NCBI GenBank assembly: GCA_026984555.1
Contig: JALSRY010000788.1
Coordinates: 1-6,414 of the forward strand
Origin: Phycisphaerae bacterium
Lineage (GTDB): Bacteria > Planctomycetota > Phycisphaerae > UBA1845 > Fen-1342
Direction: 5' to 3'
Length of the DNA stretch: 6,414 nt
The notes under the pieces are model-generated. The model was not told the DNA's origin, did no database searches, and worked only from the letters and a program-made list of their open reading frames with translations. Made by a program: the position numbers and the translations under genes. Position 1 is the first letter of the stretch; each line of letters starts with the position of its first letter. Shown piece after piece: positions 1 to 6,024 of this stretch.

Positions 1-83
1 CCCGGAGCGTCAAACACCGAAAACTTGATGCTCGACGAACCGGCATTGATGACGAGCACCACCCTCGATTCGGAAGCTCGCAC
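1..83 (-). CDS. ackA: Acetate kinase, N-terminal fragment (gene runs off the left edge)
   Basis: Only the first 27 codons are in the window. Acetate kinase interconverts acetate plus ATP and acetyl phosphate plus ADP in the cytoplasm. The minus-strand frame read from 83 towards 1 gives VRASESRVVLVINAGSSSIK followed by FSVFDAPG. VLVINxGSSSxK is the N-terminal acetate kinase signature: beta strand, Asn at residue 13, then the Gly-Ser-Ser-Ser loop at 15-18 and Lys20. The frame is open upstream to a TGA at 119-117. The start is uncertain. GTG at 83 has GGAGG 11 bases upstream (99-95) and is chosen for that reason. GTG at 62 would give the family's usual short N-terminus but has no spaced ribosome-binding site, and GTG at 101 is also possible. 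The related butyrate kinase usually has a PGSTSTK-type loop, so acetate kinase fits better. The gene lies 167 bp downstream of the dockerin-tailed gene on the same strand. The rest of the protein is unseen, so its integrity cannot be judged. Confidence 0.83.
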   Translation of the reverse strand, partial: MRASESRVVLVINAGSSSIKFSVFDAP

Positions 84-182
84 GGCCTGCGCGTCCTCCA
101 CGGCGAAGGTCCACCTTCATCCCCGCACCACCCGCGGTGGAGGCTCTTTTCCTACTCCATCCCATCCCCGAACGCAACGCCG

Positions 183-211
183 CCACCCCTGCGCCGCCGC
201 GCCGGGGGTGG
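183..211 (-). terminator. Possible terminator hairpin after the dockerin-tailed gene
   Basis: CCACCCC at 183-189 pairs perfectly with GGGGTGG at 205-211 across a 15-base GC-rich loop. It begins 39 bases after the stop codon of the dockerin-tailed gene, a normal place for a terminator. No run of U follows in the minus-strand transcript, so classic intrinsic termination is not supported. A smaller hairpin (CCACC, loop CGC, GGTGG at 128-140) lies between this one and ackA. In DNA this GC-rich some inverted repeats arise by chance. Confidence 0.3.
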
Positions 212-250
212 GCTTACAGCCTGCCCCCGGCGACGGTCACGACCGCGCGT

Positions 251-2803
251 CTACGGGCAGCCCCCGGCCCCGTAGTTGCTCAGCAACAAGGCCAGGTCGT
301 CGAGCAGTACCTTGCCATCGGCGTTGAGGTCGCCGTCTTTCCATGTCGCGCCGGCGGTCTGGCCGTAGTGGGCCAGCAGGTGGGCCAGGTCGTCAAGGCA
401 GACGTGCCCGTCGCCATCGACATCGCCGGCCAGCAGAATACGCAAGAACACGACCGACCGGGCGGGTACGAGCGTCGTCCCGTGGAAAACCTCGGGAAGC
501 GCGAGCAACTCCGGAAGCGTCGTGATGCCGTCGGCGCCGAAGCGCGTCACCACGTACAAACCGTCGGCGAGATCGAAATCCTCCGGCCGAAGCGACCAGC
601 TCACGGTCTGATCGCCCCCGGGGATATCCTCGTTGTACGTATCCGTTTCGTCGCTCCAGTTGAGCAGCAGCAACCCCAGGCCGGGGTAGTCCGGCCGCGC
701 GTAAGCGGTCGCATAGACCAACGGCTGCTCGCCGCCGTAGGGCAGGAAATTGTCGCCCTCCATCAGCGAAATCACGGGCGCGTCGGTGATCGGTTCACGG
801 ATGCGCTCGCCGAAATATGCGAAATCACGGACGGCGCCGAGTTTGAGCACAACCATGAAGCGACGCGCCATGTCGGCCAAACGCTCATACCCGGGCGAGG
901 CCGCCATCACGTCGAACATGCTCAGCGGCCCCAGTAGCGAGCCGGCCCAGGGTACGTGACCCAGGAACAGGTGGGCGGCGTAGATGCGGCGGATGAACTG
1001 GTACGTCTGGTCGTCGTAAACCGTCTGGGCGTGCAACGACGAGACCGTACCCGTGAACTGGTAGTCGTGATAGACGGTCTCGTACAACGGGGCGACACCC
1101 AACAGGACGTTACCATCCGCGTCGATCACACTGTCGCCCGTGTTGTGGTGATAGACCAGCTCGAGCAGACCGACGAACGGTTCGCACTGGGCTTCCCCAT
1201 AGACGTAGTATTGTGGATCATAGTCGGCGCGCATCGTGTCGCGCAGGTGCTGTACGAGACGCCGCTTGGCCTGCGTGTAGTAATCGCCCCCGCCGACGGG
1301 ATGCCCATGCGCGTGACTGTAGCAAAGCCGGGCCTCATCGAACGGAAACACATCGAGATACAGACCCGGTGCCCCCGCTTCCTGGTAGAGCCGCTCGGCG
1401 ACATACGTCGTGTAGTCGCTGGTGAAATCCGTCGCTTGACAAAGAACATCGCACGTGTTGTTCTGGCTGTCGGTGTCGGTGACCGGGTTGCCGTTCTCGT
1501 CGATCAGAGCGTACTCGCCAACAGTGTGGTTTTCGTAACCGGGCACGTAGGGGTGGTTGTAGTTGGATACATTGCGGCAATAGACCAGGTTGAGGAAATA
1601 GGGGGCGAATACATCACCCGCATGCAAGAGCTCGGGGGCCGCCGCCAGGAACTCGGGCTTGATCGGCCACCAATCACCCCAGCCCACATCGAAGGGGTTG
1701 TGGTGCCAATGGTAAACGTGGGTCACAATCGTATCGACACCGAAGTATGCGTGCTGGTCGGCCATGTCCCGGGCCCAATACTGGAAATACTCCGGGTGGG
1801 CCTCGTCCGCGAGGCCGGTGACCGCAAACATCTGGGCCGTGCGAACATAGGACGAAAACGCGCTGTTGCGGTAGATCGGCCCGCCGTCGGCCCAATCCTG
1901 TTCCAACGCCCAGCCGCGGTAGAACCGGGCGGCATCGTACCAGTCGCCGGGCACGACGCCGAGCACGCACGCGTACTGCGTCGCGTAGCCGTTGTCAGGC
2001 GTCAGGTTGGCTTCGGGCACCTGCCGCACGGCGAACGTCCAGCTCACGCCCGGTTGACCTTGCCCGATGATGTATCCCTTGCGGTAGCCGCTGCCATCGC
2101 GAGTGCCGGCAAACAGCGCCTGACCGCCGGGGTTGTCGTGGGCGTAGTAGGCGAGCCACTGCATGCTCATCGAACCCGGCTGCGGCAGGGGCTGCCCGGT
2201 GGCCAACTGCACGAGCGGATTGTTCGACGGGTCGGGCAGCAACCACCCCCCGACGTATGGCAACGTGAGCACATCGTGCCCGGCGTGCGACGCATACACC
2301 TCGATCCGCGGAAACCGGACGGCGTACACGGCGTGGCCGGGCGTCACCGTCGCCACGTCGATCGTCAGCTCGACAACGCGATCTTCGTCGATGACATCGG
2401 CAATCACGTTCACGTCGAAGCTTTCGCCCGGCAGGGCGGGTGACGTAACGCTCTCCCATGTCGCGATAAAGCCGGTGTCCCAGATGTCGAGCATGAAACC
2501 GAAAGTGGCCTGCGACGGCTCGATCGTCGTGATACCGCCGTTCGGATCGCGGAAATCGACAGACCATAAGTCCTTGCCAGCCAGTTGGTAAGCGTCGGGT
2601 TGCTGCGGACTGCCCACCGAGTCCAGCACGAGGCCGGCGGCAGCGTCCTGGTGGAATCCGAGCACTACGTTCTCGTTGCCGATGGTGTCGCCGCGTGATG
2701 CCGGACTGACCCCGGCAAGCCCCGCGACCGCCACAACGGCCGATAAAAACACAGAAATAGAAAAACTAGGCGGGACACGAACGGGCGTGTGGCGTGGGAA
2801 CAT
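251..2803 (-). CDS. Secreted glycoside-hydrolase-like protein with C-terminal dockerin-like domain
   Basis: 850 residues, probably exported. ATG at 2803 is chosen because AAAGGAGG lies 8 bases upstream; the frame stays open to 2944, but that extension has no ribosome-binding site and would bury the signal peptide. Residues 1-37 look like a signal peptide: Arg4/Arg9, a hydrophobic stretch at about 13-33, and a small-residue cleavage zone near SPAS. Residues 40-310 are beta-rich. Residues 315-660 are aromatic-rich and read like a TIM barrel: HVYHWHHNPFDVGWGDWWP at 362-380, LYLDVFPFDEARLCYSHAHG at 481-500 (Asp484), YVYGEAQCEPF at 533-543 (Glu537, Glu541). Asp484 and Glu537 sit where retaining glycosidases keep a nucleophile and an acid/base; this is a guess from local sequence. 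About 690-790 is a C-terminal beta region. Residues 793-850 hold two EF-hand-like loops (D794-V-D-G-D-G and D825-L-N-A-D-G), each followed by an LDDLA helix, as in type I dockerins. The core resembles proteins I recall under DUF6259. Substrate unknown. Confidence 0.88.
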   Translation of the reverse strand: MFPRHTPVRVPPSFSISVFLSAVVAVAGLAGVSPASRGDTIGNENVVLGFHQDAAAGLVLDSVGSPQQPDAYQLAGKDLWSVDFRDPNGGITTIEPSQATFGFMLDIWDTGFIATWESVTSPALPGESFDVNVIADVIDEDRVVELTIDVATVTPGHAVYAVRFPRIEVYASHAGHDVLTLPYVGGWLLPDPSNNPLVQLATGQPLPQPGSMSMQWLAYYAHDNPGGQALFAGTRDGSGYRKGYIIGQGQPGVSWTFAVRQVPEANLTPDNGYATQYACVLGVVPGDWYDAARFYRGWALEQDWADGGPIYRNSAFSSYVRTAQMFAVTGLADEAHPEYFQYWARDMADQHAYFGVDTIVTHVYHWHHNPFDVGWGDWWPIKPEFLAAAPELLHAGDVFAPYFLNLVYCRNVSNYNHPYVPGYENHTVGEYALIDENGNPVTDTDSQNNTCDVLCQATDFTSDYTTYVAERLYQEAGAPGLYLDVFPFDEARLCYSHAHGHPVGGGDYYTQAKRRLVQHLRDTMRADYDPQYYVYGEAQCEPFVGLLELVYHHNTGDSVIDADGNVLLGVAPLYETVYHDYQFTGTVSSLHAQTVYDDQTYQFIRRIYAAHLFLGHVPWAGSLLGPLSMFDVMAASPGYERLADMARRFMVVLKLGAVRDFAYFGERIREPITDAPVISLMEGDNFLPYGGEQPLVYATAYARPDYPGLGLLLLNWSDETDTYNEDIPGGDQTVSWSLRPEDFDLADGLYVVTRFGADGITTLPELLALPEVFHGTTLVPARSVVFLRILLAGDVDGDGHVCLDDLAHLLAHYGQTAGATWKDGDLNADGKVLLDDLALLLSNYGAGGCP

Positions 2804-2811
2804 GATGAGAG

Positions 2812-2819
2812 CCTCCTTT
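2812..2819 (-). promoter_or_regulatory. Ribosome-binding site that fixes the start of the dockerin-tailed gene
   Basis: Read on the minus strand the bases are AAAGGAGG, a near-perfect Shine-Dalgarno sequence, 8 bases ahead of ATG at 2803. It decides between this start and the upstream in-frame codon at 2944. Confidence 0.85.
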
Positions 2820-2922
2820 CCGACTCGGCGGGAGCGGCACGCGGAGCGCCGATGTAAGTGCGAGGTGTGAAGGAAACCGCCACTCCGTAGTCGAAGACGC
2901 AGGATCGGCCGAAGCGGCTGTT

Positions 2923-2962
2923 GGTAATTGTGATTTTTTTGCACAGATTTGCGCGAATTCGC
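2923..2962 (-). promoter_or_regulatory. AT-rich island, possible promoter region for the dockerin-tailed gene
   Basis: This 40-bp stretch is strikingly AT-rich against its surroundings. On the minus strand it reads GCGAATTCGC, then AAATC, then a run of seven A (2940-2934), then TCACAATTACC. It lies 120-160 bp upstream of the gene's ATG, where a promoter and a 5' leader would fit. I cannot identify a clear -35/-10 pair, so the call rests on base composition and position only. Confidence 0.3.
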
Positions 2963-2979
2963 CGGCGGCGAAACCGCCG
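2963..2979 (-). terminator. Hairpin downstream of thrC, possible terminator
   Basis: CGGCGG at 2963-2968 pairs with CCGCCG at 2974-2979 around a five-base loop (CGAAA on plus, TTTCG on minus). It is 81 bases past the thrC stop codon. In the thrC direction the next bases are GCGAATTCGC, not a U tract, so strong intrinsic termination is unlikely. It could equally be a structured leader element or chance in GC-rich DNA. Confidence 0.3.
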
Positions 2980-3060
2980 ACTGGACACGGCTCGGCGGCG
3001 ACGACCGGGCTCGCCGGACGCAGCGCGGCGGGTCACAGCCGGCTGGGTACGAGCCGGGTG

Positions 3061-4314
3061 TTATGCTCCTCCGGCGACGATCCGCGATATATCGCGGATC
3101 CGCGGTGAAATATCGTGGGGTACACCGACCGCGCGCAGCGCGCCCGCGATATCCTTCAGGCCGTTGCCGGTGATGATCGCGACGACCGATGCGTGCTCGT
3201 CGAGGATGCCCCGCGTGCGAGCCTCGGCGATCCCGGCGACGGCGGCGGCGGCGGCGGGTTCCGCGAAGACCCCCGCGAGACTACCCGCCTGGCGCACCGC
3301 TTCCATGATCTGCTCGTCGGTAACCGTCACGAAGGCGCCGTCGCTGGCGCGCACGGCGTCGAGTGCCTTGCGCCGGTTGCGTGGTACGGGGACGTTGATG
3401 CTGTCGGCGTAGGTATCGGAGGCGTGCTTGGCAGGGAAGGCCGCGTGCCTGTCGGCGGCGTGTTCGAACTCCGCGGCCAGCGGTGCGACGCCGGCCGCCT
3501 GCACGCCGAGCAGATGGGCCGTCCACGCGACCACGCCCAGGGCTTTCATTTCCGCCAATCCCTTGTACACCCCCGCGATCGAGCAGCCGTCGCCGACGCT
3601 GCACACGACCCAGTCCGGGGGGTCGTCGGCGCATTGCTCGGCGATCTCCAACCCGCACGTTTTCTTCCCCTCGACGAGGTAGGGATTGACCGCGCAGTTG
3701 CGGTTGTACCAGCCGAAGCGGGCGCAGGCTTGGGTGGAGAGCGCGTACGCGTCGGCGTAGCTGCCGTCCACGCGGAACACGCGGGCGCCGTACGCAAGGA
3801 GCTGGGCCAGTTTGCCCTCGGGGATGCGCCGGGAGACGAAGATGTTGGCGTGCAGGCCCGCCGCCGCCGCACAACAGGCGAGGCTGCTGGCCGCGTTGCC
3901 GGTGGAAGCGCAGGCGATCTCGCTGGCGCCGGTTTGCAGCGCGTGGAGCACGCCGACGGCGCTGGCCCGGTCCTTGAAGGAGCCGGAGGGGTTGCGGGTG
4001 TCGTCTTTGAGCCGCAATCGCCCCACGCCGAGCACCTGGGCCAGGCGTGGCGTATCGATCAGCGGGGACCAGCCGACCAGACCATCGCGGGGGCAATGCG
4101 TCTCGTCCAGTGGCAGCAACTCGCGATAACGCCACTGCGACCGGCTGCGCCGTCGCAACGAGCGGCGGGTGAGCGTTTCCGCCGCCCGTTCGAGGTCGTA
4201 CCGCACATCGAGGATGCCTTCGTCCGGCCCGCAATCGGGGCAGGTGAAATGCGCGCCCGCGCGGTAGACCTTGCCGCACCGGACGCACGCGAGTCCGCTG
4301 ACGTGTGACAACAT
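3061..4314 (-). CDS. thrC: Threonine synthase with N-terminal zinc ribbon
   Basis: 417 residues, a usual length. It converts O-phosphohomoserine and water to threonine and phosphate, the last step of threonine biosynthesis, using pyridoxal phosphate in the cytoplasm. A Cys10-x2-Cys13 and Cys25-x2-Cys28 pair forms a zinc ribbon, common at the start of this family. The fold-type II core follows: LKDDTRNPSGSFKDRA at 102-117 with the Schiff-base lysine Lys114; STGNAASSLA at 137-146, contacting the cofactor; YNRNCAVNPYLVEGKKT at 203-219, a threonine-synthase-like block; VGDGCSIAG at 240-248, the phosphate-binding glycine loop; and TGNGLKD at 382-388. ATG at 4314 has AGAGGG five bases upstream. It is transcribed away from the second PLP gene across a shared 138-bp region. 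The last dozen residues (DISPRIRDISRI) are encoded over a perfect 22-bp DNA palindrome. A threonine-synthase-like paralogue acting on another substrate cannot be excluded from sequence reading alone. Confidence 0.93.
   Translation of the reverse strand: MLSHVSGLACVRCGKVYRAGAHFTCPDCGPDEGILDVRYDLERAAETLTRRSLRRRSRSQWRYRELLPLDETHCPRDGLVGWSPLIDTPRLAQVLGVGRLRLKDDTRNPSGSFKDRASAVGVLHALQTGASEIACASTGNAASSLACCAAAAGLHANIFVSRRIPEGKLAQLLAYGARVFRVDGSYADAYALSTQACARFGWYNRNCAVNPYLVEGKKTCGLEIAEQCADDPPDWVVCSVGDGCSIAGVYKGLAEMKALGVVAWTAHLLGVQAAGVAPLAAEFEHAADRHAAFPAKHASDTYADSINVPVPRNRRKALDAVRASDGAFVTVTDEQIMEAVRQAGSLAGVFAEPAAAAAVAGIAEARTRGILDEHASVVAIITGNGLKDIAGALRAVGVPHDISPRIRDISRIVAGGA
3079..3104. repeat. Overlapping perfect palindromes in the 3' end of thrC
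   Basis: Bases 3079-3100 are a perfect 22-bp palindrome with no spacer (GATCCGCGATA followed by its reverse complement). A second perfect palindrome, CGCGGATCCGCG, overlaps at 3093-3104. Both sit inside the last 15 codons of thrC, starting 16 bases before the stop codon as read in the gene. They could form a cruciform or an RNA hairpin, or mark a protein-binding site; no function is shown. Confidence 0.85.
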
Positions 4315-4379
4315 GGCAACCCTCTGGTTCGCGTCTCCGGCCGCCGGCCGAGCGCGTTCATCTCCGAGCCCCGATCGGC

Positions 4380-4409
4380 GTTATACTCTCGCCGACAGCC
4401 CTTGGACAA
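4380..4409 (-). promoter_or_regulatory. Candidate sigma70-type promoter for thrC
   Basis: On the minus strand TTGTCC (4409-4404) and TATAAC (4385-4380) are separated by 18 bases. They match the TTGACA and TATAAT consensus at 4 and 5 of 6 positions. The transcript would start near 4373 and give a leader of about 60 bases before ATG 4314. The region is otherwise GC-rich, so the TATA motif stands out. This is a match by eye only. Confidence 0.42.
4382..4387 (+). promoter_or_regulatory. Candidate -10 box for the divergent PLP-enzyme gene
   Basis: TATACT on the plus strand matches the -10 consensus at 5 of 6 positions and overlaps the candidate thrC -10 box by four bases. A -35 partner is poor: TTCATC at 4357-4362 is the best I see, with a long 19-base spacer. 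Transcription would begin near 4394, which leaves room for a leader before GTG 4453 but hardly any before TTG 4402. Confidence 0.35.
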
Positions 4410-4439
4410 GCGACGGCCTCGCGGAGCGGGTCGTCTTGC

Positions 4440-4444
4440 GGGAG
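4440..4444 (+). promoter_or_regulatory. Ribosome-binding site that fixes the PLP-enzyme start
   Basis: GGGAG lies 8 bases ahead of GTG 4453 and 5 bases ahead of TTG 4450. No comparable site precedes TTG 4402, the longest in-frame start, so GTG 4453 is preferred. Confidence 0.6.
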
Positions 4445-4452
4445 TACCATTG

Positions 4453-5925
4453 GTGAACGATATCGGTCCGATCAACGAAGCCGTACTCGAAAAGACAGTC
4501 GCCCGCTGTCGCGAACGCAACATCATCATCCCCACGTTCGCCCAGCAGAAGGATCCGCGGAAGATTCCGGCGTCGATCCGGGCGCGTCTCGAACGGGTTG
4601 GCCTGTGGGACGTGGACCCGGTCAACCTTTTCCGCATCACCTGGAAGAACGAGCCCGTCGAGCACGGCGGGTTGTTCAACGACGGCAACTGGATCGAGTT
4701 TCCCGCCGCTCTGACGGGGGTTTCGACGCGCATCATCGGGCTGGTCGGCAAGTGGTTCCCCACGGGTGCGCACAAGGTGGGTGCGGGGTTCGGCTGCCTC
4801 GTGCCGCGTCTCGTCACGGGGCAGTTCGACCCCACGTGCCAAAAGGCCGTGTGGCCCAGCACGGGCAACTATTGCCGGGGTGGTGCGTTCGACTGCGCGT
4901 TGCTGGCCTGTACGGCGGTCGCGATCCTCCCGGAGGAGATGTCGCGCGAGCGGTTCGACTGGCTGCGGTCGATCGGCGCGGAGGTCATCGCGACCCCCGG
5001 CTGCGAATCGAACGTCAAGGAAATCTACGACAAGTGCTGGGAAATCCGCCGCACGCGCCCGGATTGCGTGATTTTCAACCAGTTCGAGGAGTTCGGGAAC
5101 GCCATCTGGCACTACCATCTCACCGGCGGCATCATCGACGAGGTTTTTCAGCGGATCGCCGGCGCAGGCGAGCGGCTGGCGGCGTACGTCTCGGCCACGG
5201 GCAGCGCCGGAACGATCGCCGCCGGCGACTACCTGCGTACCCGTTATCCCCTGCTCAAGGTCGTCGCGACGGAGGCGCTCCAGTGCCCGACGCTGCTCCA
5301 GTGCGGCTTCGGGGGGCACCGGATCGAGGGGATCGGCGACAAGCACGTCCCGTGGATTCACAATGTCCGCAACACCGACATGGTGGCGGCGGTGGACGAC
5401 GAGCAGTGTCTGGCGCTGTTGCGGCTGTTCAACGAACCGGAAGGGGCGGCCCAGCTCGAAGCGGAGGGGGTACCCGGCGAGCTGGTCGCCCAACTGCCGC
5501 TGCTGGGTATTTCGAGCATCTGCAACCTGGTCGCCGCGGTCAAGACGGCCCGCTACTACGAATTGGGGCCGCGTGACGTGATTTTCACGCCGCTGACCGA
5601 TTCGGCGGAGCTGTACCAGTCGCGGCTGGCCGAGCAGCGGGACGCCCACGGTCCCTACACGCGTGCGGAGGCCGGTCGCCACTTCACCCGGTACATCGAG
5701 GCGATCACCACGGATCACATGCGTGAGCTGAGTCATTTCGACCGGAAGATGCTGCACAATTTCAAGTATTTCACCTGGGTGGAACAGCAACAGCGCGACG
5801 TAAACGACCTGCGCCGGTTGTGGGATCCCGAGTTCTGGGAACAGACGTGGGGCCAGGTGGAGGAGTGGGACCGGCTGATCGAGGCGTTCAACCGGCGCGT
5901 CGGCCTGCTGCGCGAGGGAAGCTGA
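4453..5925 (+). CDS. PLP-dependent fold-type II enzyme, TrpB/CysK-like, reaction unassigned
   Basis: 490 residues from GTG 4453; TTG 4402 would add 17 residues without a good ribosome-binding site. It is a cytoplasmic enzyme of the tryptophan synthase beta / cysteine synthase superfamily, which runs beta-replacement or elimination on amino acids bound to pyridoxal phosphate. Visible motifs: WFPTGAHKVGAGFG at 101-114, with probable Schiff-base Lys108 in a GAHK context as in TrpB; WPSTGNYCRGGAFDCALL at 134-151, matching the STGN substrate loop of cysteine synthases; ILPEEMSRERF at 158-168; TPGCESNVKEIYDKCW at 181-196; ATGSAGTIAAG at 248-258, the glycine-rich phosphate loop; HRIEGIGDKHVP at 289-300, like the HxIxGIG of cysteine synthases; and TPLTDSAELY at 379-388. 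A charged, aromatic tail of about 100 residues (390-490) follows the core and is absent from ordinary CysK. I recall such proteins in databases under vague names such as PLP-dependent protein subunit beta. No trpA or cysE lies beside it. Its partner in the divergent pair is thrC. Confidence 0.85.
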   Translation: MNDIGPINEAVLEKTVARCRERNIIIPTFAQQKDPRKIPASIRARLERVGLWDVDPVNLFRITWKNEPVEHGGLFNDGNWIEFPAALTGVSTRIIGLVGKWFPTGAHKVGAGFGCLVPRLVTGQFDPTCQKAVWPSTGNYCRGGAFDCALLACTAVAILPEEMSRERFDWLRSIGAEVIATPGCESNVKEIYDKCWEIRRTRPDCVIFNQFEEFGNAIWHYHLTGGIIDEVFQRIAGAGERLAAYVSATGSAGTIAAGDYLRTRYPLLKVVATEALQCPTLLQCGFGGHRIEGIGDKHVPWIHNVRNTDMVAAVDDEQCLALLRLFNEPEGAAQLEAEGVPGELVAQLPLLGISSICNLVAAVKTARYYELGPRDVIFTPLTDSAELYQSRLAEQRDAHGPYTRAEAGRHFTRYIEAITTDHMRELSHFDRKMLHNFKYFTWVEQQQRDVNDLRRLWDPEFWEQTWGQVEEWDRLIEAFNRRVGLLREGS

Positions 5926-5986
5926 GGACTGGGGCAGGGCAAACGCAAGGTCGCCGGTTGCGGACTGTCTCCGAAATGTGAGCAAG

Positions 5987-6010
5987 GCCCGCCAACCGGA
6001 AACAGCGGGC
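5987..6010 (+). terminator. Weak inverted repeat after the PLP-enzyme gene
   Basis: GCCCGC at 5987-5992 pairs with GCGGGC at 6005-6010 around a 12-base loop, 61 bases past the stop codon. There is no U tract. A competing pairing exists between CCGGTTG at 5954-5960 and CAACCGG at 5993-5999. Either could serve as a terminator, but the evidence is only complementarity. Confidence 0.25.
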
Positions 6011-6024
6011 GAGAGCGAGAGGTA

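Noticed and set aside
137..937. Plus-strand open frame of 266 codons at the left end
   Set aside because: Runs antisense through the dockerin and C-terminal region of the exported protein and into the intergenic gap; no start signal or motif.
956..2443. Plus-strand open frame of 495 codons opposite the dockerin-tailed gene
   Set aside because: Shadow of GC-rich coding DNA. The minus-strand reading has signal peptide, motif blocks, dockerin and a strong ribosome-binding site; the plus reading has none.
2929..2945. CRP-like site, TGTGA and GCACA around a T tract
   Set aside because: The half-sites are one base too far apart for the TGTGA-N6-TCACA spacing, one half is imperfect, and nothing suggests a CRP regulon here.
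3115..4308. Plus-strand open frame of 397 codons opposite thrC
   Set aside because: Antisense shadow. The minus strand carries every threonine synthase motif in order.
4402..4452. TTG 4402 as start of the PLP-enzyme gene
   Set aside because: It would add an Arg/Gly-rich 17-residue extension, has no ribosome-binding site, and lies only a few bases after the likely transcription start; GTG 4453 has GGGAG at good spacing.
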